From Arthonia radiata (taxonomy: Eukaryota; Ascomycota; Arthoniomycetes; Arthoniales; Arthoniaceae): DNA of 64,000 nt. Each line of letters starts with the position of its first letter. The first letter of the stretch is position 1. A program made the translations under genes and the position numbers. The notes beneath the pieces are model-generated. The model saw only the letters and a program-made list of their open reading frames with translations. It searched no databases and was not told where the DNA came from. The DNA is taken from the NCBI GenBank assembly GCA_002989075.1, contig PSQN01000005.1, positions 1,873,241 through 1,937,240 of the forward strand, written 5' to 3'. Shown in pieces: positions 1 to 7,879 of the stretch.

Positions 1-135
1 ACGGCCGGTGGCGCGTATGCGTTTTTCGCCGTTGGCGGTCAGGGGGATGTCGGTGGTGCCAGTGTGGCGGCCGTTGAGGGACCACTCGGTCTCGCCATGG
101 CGGACGAGGAACACTCTTGGTACCGGAGGGCTCAT
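1..135 (-). CDS. SHB17-like histidine phosphatase, N-terminus (cut by window edge)
   Basis: The reverse strand from 135 reads 45 codons with no break to the window edge. Near residues 8-17 it has [10 protein letters not shown], the RHG motif of the histidine phosphatase (phosphoglycerate mutase-like) superfamily; His13 would carry the phosphate. The following stretch [13 protein letters not shown] is characteristic of the fungal SHB17 group, whose yeast member is a sedoheptulose-1,7-bisphosphatase feeding riboneogenesis. That is family knowledge; the substrate here is inferred. The start at 133-135 is the only ATG close to the motif and gives the short N-terminus usual for the group. Most of the protein lies outside the window, so a general phosphoglycerate mutase-like phosphatase remains possible. 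Confidence 0.8.
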   Translation of the reverse strand, partial: MSPPVPRVFLVRHGETEWSLNGRHTGTTDIPLTANGEKRIRATGR

Positions 136-225
136 GATGGAACGCGCTCAGTACGATGGGAATGGAGTACTGAGCGAGTATTTTGCCGCTCTGAACTCTC
201 TTATGTGAACCGTTCGGCGTCAAAT

Positions 226-830
226 ATGGAGAGGCGCACTCAAGAGACCAGGCCTGTGAGGCGCGGGTTGGAAAAGCTGGGTGCTGTTATGACTGAGGAG
301 GCATCTTTGGCATATGATGCGGCGAGGGAAGGTGAGCCGTATCGTCTAATGCGGACGTTGCGGCTTGAACTATTGTTATATGATTGTGATGTTGAGAGGC
401 AGATTGATGAGATGACGTTGGAGCGTGGGATGACGGAGCTCTCCGAGCTGTCCGCAACTGCAGCTTAGAACTCTCAATAAGACAAGTTGAAATAGAATCA
501 CGGCTGATTGAAAATGACAGTGACTTCGTGATCAATGCGTTTGAGCTGCTTCTAGACGTACAAAGCCCGAAAGATTCCTGCAAAGCGAAGACTGGGCGCC
601 GTCTTGCTCGCCATGCCTTCTTCATAACCGTCGTCGACAAGGCCGCAATACGCAGAACCGATGTTGTCAATGGCACTGGTACTCGTTTCAATTTCTTCTC
701 TTCAACTCAATCTCATCCGGTGCAGCGGGCAGCTCAGGTCTGCATGTACTGCTTGCTGTCGACACCACCCTCTGGGAACTCAGGAATCGGCAACTCGAAG
801 CGCTTGCCCACCTCATCCACCACCTTCTGA
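226..830 (+). CDS. Doubtful hypothetical gene with helical, acidic reading frames
   Basis: Two overlapping plus-strand frames look more protein-like than chance. One runs from an ATG at 226 to a stop near 468 and is rich in Leu/Glu with heptad-like spacing. The next frame is open from about 462 to 830 and begins with a similar charged helix. A GTGAGC donor near 332 and a TTAG acceptor near 467 would join them in frame, giving a roughly 136-bp intron, longer than the neighbours' introns. The second frame runs about 95 bp into the 3' exon of SUB2 on the other strand, which argues against it. No domain is recognised. It may be a decayed gene or simply chance; otherwise 136-733 holds nothing I can name. 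Confidence 0.2.
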
Positions 831-2739
831 TCCTCTTCTGACGACACGAACGATATCGACAGACCCTTGGTTCCAAATCGGCCAGCGCGACCGACGCGGT
901 GGAGATAGCTGTCAGCGTCTGGAGTCATGTCGTAGTTGATTGCGAGGTTAATCCGCTCAATGTCAATACCACGACCGAAGACGTCAGTCGCGACGCAGAT
1001 GCGCTTGTTGAAATCCTTGAATTCCTTGTAGCGATTGATACTATAAGACAACATTAGTCAATGTGCAATGGACAAGTCTGGTGAATGTGACATACCGCTC
1101 CTCTTGGCTGACGCCAGAATGGACCGCAATGGACGGAAAGTTGCACTCGCGTAGAAGCTTGTCGAGCTCGGTTGCACGCAGTGTGCTCTTGACGAAGATG
1201 ATGACTTGGTTGAATTCAAGGTCGTCGAGTAGTTGATTGAGACGGCGGTTCTTCTCGCCCTCAGACAGCTTGATGTAGTATTGAAGGAGGCCGTGAAGGG
1301 TCAGATCGGTCTGCTTGTCGACGATACACTCCAATGGGTTCTGCATAAACTTCAAGCAGATCGGCTTGGTCTGCTCAGCAAGCGTTGCAGAGAACATCAT
1401 CACCTGCTTCTGTCGTGGTGTGGCGCGGAAGATCTCCTGAACGTCGCGGCGCATGTCTTGAGCGGGTGTCAGTGCGTCTGTGTGGTCACAAGGTAGAGTT
1501 TCGTCCACGTACCGACTTGATCCAGCATCTTGTCACACTCATCGAGGACGAACTGCTTGCAGCTGTTCAGACGCAGGTACTTGTCCCGCACGAGGGCGTT
1601 GAGGCGACCGGGAGTAGCAACGATGACGTTTGGGTGCTTCTCCTTGTTCTTGAGAAGCTCGATGTCGTTCTGCATGGGGATTCCTCCGTAGAAGACGCTC
1701 GTCTTGACGTCCGGTAGGTACTTGCTGAAGCGGGCGTATTCGTTCTTGATTTGGAAAGCCAGCTCGCGAGTGTGGCACATGACCAAGCATGAAGCTTCAC
1801 CAGCCACTGGCTCCAGCTGCTGCAGAGTCGCGAGGACGAAGATTGCTGTCTTGCCCATACCGGACTTGGCCTGGCACAGGACATCGGTTCCGAGGATGGC
1901 CTGAGGAATGCAATGTTGCTGGACTGTGTGGTAAATGATGTTAGAATTTTGCTCCTCATGGTAGGTTTTGCGCGCATCGAGAATGAGAAAAGTCGTGAAG
2001 CGTCCGTCCATCCTGATGCCGTCTCTTGATCTTGCATGGTTTACTGCCAGTTACGATCCGCCTCCTACAACGCGAATGCGCCTCGTTGCACCTGGCATCA
2101 TACTGAAGCAGCGCCAAGCACAGCAGCTACTCCTCCTTCACGTGTCGGATCATCTCCAGCTTCCTTCGCGAACGCTTCTCTCTTAAACAGCGCTTCCGAT
2201 ACATCTTACTCTCATTGAATGATCAAGTCCTTGAGTAGAGATTGTCACAAGCAGCCGCAGCGCGCAATTCGGCTACAGCGGGCTTGGACAGGCGTTGGAG
2301 CGAGATGACCGCACCAGTGTTTGATACTTGCTTCGCCAAGCTCGGACGACATTGAAGCTCGTGACCTCTGGTCGTTTATGCTCGTACGTCACTCAAATGT
2401 ATATTTTCGCCTTTGCTTTTGGCTTTCATGACCCTCTCTCTCAAGATGGACGGACGCTTCCGAATAGAAATGACGACGATACAAAAAGCGCTAGAAGATG
2501 GTGAGGCGTAAGGACTAACCCTCGGACGGATGCTCGAAGCCGCAGTCGGTGATGGCTTTCAGAAGCTCGGGTCGAAGCAGAAAGTCGCGAAATCCAGTGG
2601 AATGAACGCCGACATAACTGCCTTTGGTTTTCTCGCCGTCGACGGCTTTGGCGCCATTGGTTGTTGCTTGGGTGACAGTGTCGTTTGCCTGAATTTCCTC
2701 GTCGTCGTAATCAATGAGATCTTCCTCGTGAGACGTCAT
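734..2739 (-). CDS. SUB2: SUB2/UAP56 DECD-box RNA helicase, 4 exons
   Basis: Exons on the reverse strand: 2739-2520, 1923-1513, 1456-1096 and 1040-734, giving 432 residues, the usual SUB2 length. The start MTSHEED matches the conserved MSxHEED start of the family. Visible motifs: Q-motif around residues 67-81, Walker A AKSGMGKT (92-99), the DECD box (201-204) typical of this subfamily rather than DEAD, SAT (233-235) and HRVGRAGR near the C-terminus. SUB2 is the TREX-associated ATPase that loads export factors on nascent mRNA and acts in spliceosome assembly in the nucleus. Introns are 596, 56 and 55 bp; the two short ones have GTACGT/GTATGT donors and CAAG/ATAG acceptors. The first intron is about ten times longer than the rest and carries a long-range stem (separate entry). 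It is divergently paired with RPR2. Confidence 0.96.
1924..2519 (-). other. Long first intron of SUB2 (596 bp)
   Basis: The donor GTTAGT at 2519 and the acceptor CACAG at 1924 are set by the uninterrupted family sequence HPSE|VQQ across the junction. All other introns seen in this window are 49-58 bp. No open frame in it extends the protein. I looked for snoRNA C/D boxes and saw no convincing pair. Its main structure is an inverted repeat described separately. Confidence 0.85.
1997..2460 (-). promoter_or_regulatory. Long-range stem inside SUB2 intron 1 (arms 1997-2016 and 2441-2460)
   Basis: The segment 1997-2012 is the exact reverse complement of 2445-2460 (16 of 16). In the transcribed strand the pairing runs four bases further, with one G-U pair, giving a 20-bp stem that closes a 424-nt loop. 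One arm sits about 60 nt inside the donor and the other about 75 nt before the acceptor, so folding would bring the splice sites close together. Such bridging stems are known in long yeast introns; a regulatory role here is inference. Confidence 0.7.
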
Positions 2740-3047
2740 GGTCGTGAGTGGCGGGTTTGCTGGTTCTAGAGACGAAGAAGTCAGAAGATCGGTTGCGACA
2801 GCGAAGCCGAGCTGTAGAGTTGTGGGACGTGATGATGGGAGAAGAAAAGTTGGATGTGGGCGTGCAGGCAGAGGAAGAAAGAGCAACAAAGGCGGGCGCG
2901 AATGCCAAACGAAGGCAACTGCACGCTAGTGAGCTTGCGGCAAGGCCTGATACTAGCACAGCCCTACAGATGTTGAGCCTCAATTCGTCACTCCAGCACA
3001 AAGTGATGCTTCCAGAATGTAAATTTGTGACCCTGAGGTCTTCAGAG
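2740..3047. promoter_or_regulatory. Shared divergent promoter of SUB2 and RPR2
   Basis: The 308 bp between the two divergent start codons must hold both promoters and 5' leaders. I see no clear TATA box. A plus-strand frame is open through it in phase with RPR2, but it has no ATG before 3048 that fits the family start. Confidence 0.6.
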
Positions 3048-3650
3048 ATGGCAAACAAAGGAAAAGAAAAGCCCAAGTCCGTGCCTAATAGGCATCTGCA
3101 CGCCAGGGTATCGTATCTCCATCAAGCTGCAGCGTATCTGCAGGCATTGCAACCTGTTGAACGTATGACCACAGCGTCAGAGAGCAATCTGAGCAGTGAA
3201 AATACGAACTCACTCGTGGAGCCGGAAGATGCTTCAGTGAATCCTGCGACCTCGGCAAAGACTCGCGAAAACACCTCGAACATCGTGCTGACCAGTGGTT
3301 TGAAGAAATGCGCCGAAGGAGTCCCCAGCCACGCCGGTGATGGTCGACTTCTGCTTTCACAGTTACGGCCCATCATGCAGAAGGGTAGGATCAAAGTGAG
3401 CCCGACCATTAAGAGCAAGGCGTGTAAGAAGTGCGCAACTCTCTTGACTCCAGATATTACCTGCACGACATCCATCGGAAATGATAGCCGAGGTGGTCGT
3501 AAGCCTTGGGCCGATGTGCTCGTTACGACTTGTCTGATGTGTGAGGCAGCAAGGCGCGTTCCTGTCGGCGCAAAACGACAGGCCCGAAAGAAAGACCGAG
3601 CAGCAATCTCACGAGAGAACGAGACATCAGGGCGAGTTGAATCAACGTAG
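3048..3650 (+). CDS. RPR2: RNase P/MRP subunit RPR2/Rpp21/SNM1 family
   Basis: Single-exon gene, 200 residues. The conserved core is split: residues 14-32 (NRHLHARVSYLHQAAAYLQ) and 100-168. Two Cys pairs, C126/C129 and C162/C165, form the zinc ribbon of the Rpr2/Rpp21/SNM1 family. Lys/Arg-rich segments on both sides fit RNA contact. The family protein binds the RNA of nuclear RNase P, which removes 5' leaders from pre-tRNA, or of RNase MRP. The sequence does not settle which particle it serves; RPR2 is the likelier. The start at 3048 is chosen because homologues begin with a short basic run just before the NRH motif; the frame is open upstream but without a family match. A low-complexity Ser/Asn/Glu insert lies at 40-75. 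The gene converges tail to tail on MIC19 with 135 bp between stops. Confidence 0.88.
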   Translation: MANKGKEKPKSVPNRHLHARVSYLHQAAAYLQALQPVERMTTASESNLSSENTNSLVEPEDASVNPATSAKTRENTSNIVLTSGLKKCAEGVPSHAGDGRLLLSQLRPIMQKGRIKVSPTIKSKACKKCATLLTPDITCTTSIGNDSRGGRKPWADVLVTTCLMCEAARRVPVGAKRQARKKDRAAISRENETSGRVEST

Positions 3651-3785
3651 CTTACAGCCGCCTGACTCAATCTCTGGCTTTCTTGGTATGGTCAGATCAC
3701 GACTGCAAGGCCATGCCGAGGATTTCCAGGTCTGTGGTGTATCGTACAAAGAATTCACGATTATTGTTGCCGTCACTGTCCGCGC

Positions 3786-4481
3786 TCAACCACCATTTCC
3801 ATCCATAAAGCGCTTCTCCAATCTTCGTACCTCCTCCTTAAACACGTCGACTTCTTGCCAACAGTCTAACGGCCGACTATCGTTGTCTCTCAAGCACTTC
3901 ACCACACCGTCTTGCGCCTTCTTTACGCCAGCATCCAGCTCCCGAACCTGTTTGCGTTCCGCTAGCCGCTTTTTGAGTACATCTATATCACGTTGTAACG
4001 TCGGCGTGTCAAGATCTGGTCTGCTCGGTACTTTGCCGGGACTTTGACCGGATAGCCAGTCGCCTATGCGGTTGAAAAGCGGCTTCTCAATCATGCCTGC
4101 GGAGGCCGCTTGCTCTGGCGCGGGCTTCGGTGGAGGCGAAAAGGGCTCTTCTGAAACAGCTTTGGAAGTTGCTGAGAGCTTCTCAGTGGACTGGGCGTGT
4201 AGCTTTTCGAGTTCGGAGGTGACGCGAGATTGGATGTGTCGTTCAAGATCTCTCGCACGTATTGAGTCGGTCTGCGCCGGGTCAGTAAGAACTCCTATTC
4301 ACGCCACAAAGGGGCCGTACCTGCGGACTTGACTGTAATGAGTCCATCAAGCCTTGTGAAAAGGATACAGGGGTGTTTCTGCCATTGGTGAGTTTTTGAG
4401 CTGCCCGGCGAGAGGACCAGGGGTCGCGTACGCTGAAAAGGTGTGTTGGGATGCATCTTGCTTTGACGACGATGAACCCAT
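3786..4481 (-). CDS. MIC19: MICOS subunit MIC19 (AIM13), 3 exons
   Basis: Exons 4481-4432, 4378-4321 and 4271-3786, joined in frame to 197 residues. The N-terminus MGSSSSKQDASQHTFS has the Gly2 and Ser/Lys pattern of an N-myristoylation site, as known for MIC19. Next comes the family motif TPVSFSQGLMDSLQSS (19-34), a charged coiled coil (about 40-70 and 125-160), a Pro-rich linker and the C-terminal CLRDNDSRPLDC, a Cx10C pair (C162, C173) that can form the disulfide known to regulate MICOS assembly in yeast. MIC19 sits on the intermembrane-space side of the inner membrane and links MIC60 to the rest of MICOS at crista junctions. Introns are 53 bp (4379-4431) and 49 bp (4272-4320). The first intron begins after only 50 coding bases, so the start is easily missed. 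It is divergent from NAA50. Confidence 0.9.
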
Positions 4482-4809
4482 CGCTGCCAGAATATGACGC
4501 CTTCTTCGGCCTTTGGGCGCGTGGTGGACTGCTGTACGGAAGCCACAGATTCAGCGCGACGAGAGTAAGCTGGTCGTCGCAAAAGGTTCTTGCAAGTCTT
4601 GGCAGGTACCGCCGGAAAAACATTGGTGCGGCGACGCCTATCTCAGCTCTGCTTGCCATCTCAACCTTCTGCCTTTCGCCAGGTGAGTTTCATCTGTCCA
4701 GATCGGTCGTCTATACTATTGCAAGATCGTGCAGCTAATATAAAGTGTCAAAGCTACTCAAAACCAGCTTGCATACACGCGTTCAACATAGGAGCTTGAT
4801 AACCAGAGC
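4482..4809. promoter_or_regulatory. Shared divergent promoter of MIC19 and NAA50
   Basis: This is 328 bp between divergent start codons. A TATA-like TATAAAG lies at 4739-4745, about 65 bp before the NAA50 ATG. I see no other clear site, and open frames here are shadows without ATG-led coding sense. Confidence 0.5.
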
Positions 4810-5577
4810 ATGCCGCAAAGCACCATCGCGCAATGGCTGAGGGGAGCATCTTCTGGGTCCGAGACCACGTCAACGAATACCAGAGCGGCGCCCGTCCTAG
4901 CGACCAACTCGGCGGACTCATTCAAGATCCCTTTGACTTCGGATAACGGCTCCTCGCTGGCTTCAGTTCCCACAGGTCTCTCAACTACGATTACAGCGAG
5001 CAAAGCACCGTCAACGCTGCCTGCCAACGTTACGATCGCGCGGTGTACAGAACAGTACATTGCTCCATTCCGTCGGCTGACCTCTCTATTGCTACCAATC
5101 CAGTATCCGGACTCTTTCTACAAGGAGACACTGGAAGACGACGTGATTGCTTCAATCACGCGTGTAGCACTGTGGACGCCGTCGGAAAGCCTGCGGGATG
5201 CCAATAGCGTAGTGAAGAGCCTACCATGCGAAGCGGACAGCGAAGTGAAAGTGGTCGCAGGCATCCGCTGTCGCCTGTTTGCCAGTCCTCCACACGAGCC
5301 CTCCATCCATGAACCAAACATTTATATCTCCACCATTGGCACACTTGCGCCTTTCAGACAGCTGTCACTTGCATCACGTCTACTGGAAGAGATATACAGG
5401 GTCGCCGTCAACGAGTATGGGATTACCAGAGTGTACGCGCACGTGTGGGAGGCAAATGAGGAAGCGTTGGAGTGGTATACACGGCGCGGATTCACCGTGT
5501 TGCTGAAAGAGATTGGATACTACAAAAGGCTGGCGCCGCAAGATGATGCATGGCTGATCAAGCGCGACATCGGATGA
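4810..5577 (+). CDS. NAA50: NAA50-like N-terminal acetyltransferase, N-terminally extended
   Basis: Single-exon gene, 255 residues. The C-terminal 175 residues are a GNAT fold with NAA50 signatures: LLPIQYPDSFYKETL (94-108) that shapes the peptide pocket, the beta4 strand plus acetyl-CoA loop TIGTLAPFRQLSLA (175-188), the HVWEANEEALEWY segment (211-223) and the closing GYYKRL (236-241). NAA50 acetylates Met-starting N-termini co-translationally beside NatA. The acetyl-CoA loop reads RQLSLA where the usual pattern is [RQ]xxGx[GA], so the middle Gly is Ser. The first 75 residues are a Ser/Thr-rich extension starting MPQSTIAQWL; filamentous fungi are known to have extended NAA50 proteins. The ATG at 4810 is the first in frame and has a TATA-like box upstream. 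A cohesin-acetyltransferase or generic GNAT role is less likely. Confidence 0.88.
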   Translation: MPQSTIAQWLRGASSGSETTSTNTRAAPVLATNSADSFKIPLTSDNGSSLASVPTGLSTTITASKAPSTLPANVTIARCTEQYIAPFRRLTSLLLPIQYPDSFYKETLEDDVIASITRVALWTPSESLRDANSVVKSLPCEADSEVKVVAGIRCRLFASPPHEPSIHEPNIYISTIGTLAPFRQLSLASRLLEEIYRVAVNEYGITRVYAHVWEANEEALEWYTRRGFTVLLKEIGYYKRLAPQDDAWLIKRDIG

Positions 5578-6176
5578 GTGGCATTTGCGGCAGGCGGACC
5601 GATCCAGGCGAACGATGAAAACGCGATGCAACGGTCAGGCCATATGCACGCGACATCTCACAACATTGAGAATCTAGACGCCAATACGCGAAGCCCAGCT
5701 CCTGCGCCGTTGGAGGTGGTATTGGGGGAAGTTGATGGTGGGCTTCCTTAAGCGGGGCACCGGCGAGAAAGCCTTGGCAAAAAGACAGCTTCGAGACCCC
5801 TCCCTCTTCCGTCGCACCCTCACCACCTGTACGCCTCGTCTCACACTGCAACACTCTCTTCGGCCCTTCTGCAGGCTCGTTTTCTCAACAATCACCTTGG
5901 CCAGCCCCATTAAACACGTCGCTACTCCCGTTCTTCCTCGTGGCTGCCCGCGAGCTTTCTCAGAACCGCTTCACTCTTTCTCTTCTCGCACTCCTTGCTG
6001 TACTCTTTGCAACCCTCATTCGACAACACCTCCAGCTCGAAGACCAGTCAGCTCACTTACAACGTTTGCAAGTTTTCGACACGTCACAGGCCGACGCTGC
6101 CACCGACAGAACTTTCACTTGCCCAAACCCGGAGGCCGAGTCGCGCAAGACTTTTCACGCAGCATCTGAACGCAGC
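5578..6176 (+). promoter_or_regulatory. Glucokinase promoter and pyrimidine-rich leader
   Basis: This gap separates NAA50 from glucokinase. Roughly 5,790-6,070 is rich in C and T runs (for example 5,795-5,830 and 5,960-6,010), typical of fungal core promoters and leaders of highly expressed genes. A frame open from 5940 runs in phase into glucokinase but starts with GTG, so it is read as leader. Confidence 0.5.
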
Positions 6177-7879
6177 ATGTCTTTGGCGGACTCGGCCAGA
6201 GCTATTGCTGACTCTTTTGAGTATGGCGCCAAAGACATCAATATCGGTGTCAAGGAGTTTCTGAAGCAGATGGGTCAGTGAAAAGACTACTCCCAGCGGT
6301 CGAGCGGCTACTGATGGGTTTACGCATAGACGTGGGCTTGGGTCAAGTCGGCGCGACACTCCAGCAGATACCCACATATGTGACCGCAGTACCAAATGGC
6401 ACAGAGAAGGTAAGACTTTCTTCCTCAGCCTCAACGCGATTCTGTCTGACCTCACCCTAGGGCCTGTACATGGCCGTCGACCTCGGTGGCACCAACTTCC
6501 GCGTCTGCTCGATACAACTACATGGCAACACCACTTTCTCTCTCACGCAGTCGAAAGTCCCCATACCTCGCGAACTCATGGTTGCCAAGTCATACAAGGA
6601 CCTCTTCTCCTTCCTCGCCAAGCAGATCGAAGCCTTCCTTCGCGAGCACCACAAAGAGCACTTCGTCAGCCATACGGAGAGAAGAGGCAGTACAGTAGAA
6701 GGCTTCCAAAATCTAGAGATATTCAATCTGGGCTTCACCTTCAGCTTTCCGGTACAGCAATACGGCATGAACAAGGGCACTTTGGTGAGGTGGACAAAAG
6801 GCTTTGACATTCACGACGCGGTGGGGAAAGACGTCTGTGAGATGTTACAAGATGAGATCGACATACTTGGACTGCCCGTCAGGGTCGTAGCGCTCGTCAA
6901 TGACACAGTGGGGACGCTCATGGCGCGCTCATATACCTCACCCGGCAAATCCGGCACTCTGCTGGGCGCTATCTTCGGTACCGGCACCAATGGCGCCTAT
7001 GTCGAGAAGCTCGATCGCGTGAAGAAACTCAAGACAATGCAGGGCTCCGAATACGATACCACCACCGGCGAGATGATCGTCAACACCGAGTGGGGCTCCT
7101 TCGACAACGAGATGCGTGTTTTGCCGAACACCAAATACGACAGCGATCTTGACGCCGCGAGCAACAATCCCGGTCTGCAGATGTTCGAGAAGCGCGTGTC
7201 CGGCATGTTCTTGGGTGAGATCCTGCGGCGCGCCATCGTCTCGCTGGTGGAAGACCCGAAGATCTCACTTTTCCATGATAGCTCAAGCGAGCACAACGAT
7301 TTACACACTACCACGAGCGTCGATCGAGACACGCCGCTCTTCATAAACTGGGGCTTGGATACGTCGTTCCTGTCGATTGCACATGGCGACAACTCCGAAG
7401 GCCACCGTCTCACGCGACAGGCCTTGGATAAGGACCTTAAGATCTTCGGTGCGTCGGTCGAAGACGCCGTAGCTGTACGCACGCTCGCCACAGCCATCGG
7501 CCGCCGTGCAGCCCGCCTTTCCGCTGTGGCAATTGGCGCGGTCGTCCTCGCGACTGGCAAGCTCGACAAGAAGGAGGCGCCGGCGGGCATGCCTCCCGTT
7601 GATGGCGCGGCACCTAGCACGCTTGTCAATGGTGATGAGATTGCAGAGGAAGACATTATCGATATCGGCGTCGACGGCAGCTTGGTGGAGTTCTATCCCG
7701 GCTTTGAGACGTACATCCGTGAAGCGCTGCGAGAGATCGATGGCATTAGCAATGAAGGCGAGAGAAAGATCAGAATTGGCATCGCGAAGGATGGGAGTGG
7801 TGTTGGCGCGGCGCTGATCGCGCTTGTAGCGGACAAGATGGGCGTGAAGACGCCGGGGCAGAATTTACTGCATGTGTGA
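6177..7879 (+). CDS. glkA: Glucokinase (hexokinase family), 3 exons
   Basis: Exons 6177-6273, 6330-6409 and 6461-7879 give 531 residues; introns are 56 bp (6274-6329, donor GTCAGT) and 51 bp (6410-6460). It phosphorylates glucose at O6 with ATP in the cytosol, the entry to glycolysis. Visible: the phosphate-binding loop AVDLGGTNFR (64-73), the sugar-binding hexokinase signature around 149-174 (LGFTFSFPV...KGTLVRWTKGF), catalytic Asp207 in VNDTVGT, GTGTNGAY (232-239) and NTEWGSF (267-273). IPTYVTAVPNGTEKG at the second exon junction is typical of the fungal GLK group rather than HXK. At about 500-530 residues it matches fungal glucokinases; an Ala/Pro insert near 430-455 adds length. The start gives MSLADSARAIADSF, the usual GLK opening. 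No mitochondrial targeting sequence is evident. Confidence 0.95.

Noticed and set aside
2515-2889. Hydrophobic N-terminal extension of SUB2
   Set aside because: SUB2 proteins start at the MTSHEED-type sequence; the extension is the leader read through.
2748-3047. Upstream extension of RPR2 by 100 codons
   Set aside because: No ATG at its start, overlaps the SUB2 5' leader, and the family N-terminus begins near 3048.
5940-6176. In-phase 79-codon extension of glucokinase with a hydrophobic segment, suggesting a membrane-anchored form
   Set aside because: It starts with GTG, has no ATG, lies in a CT-rich leader, and the family start MSLADSA fits 6177.
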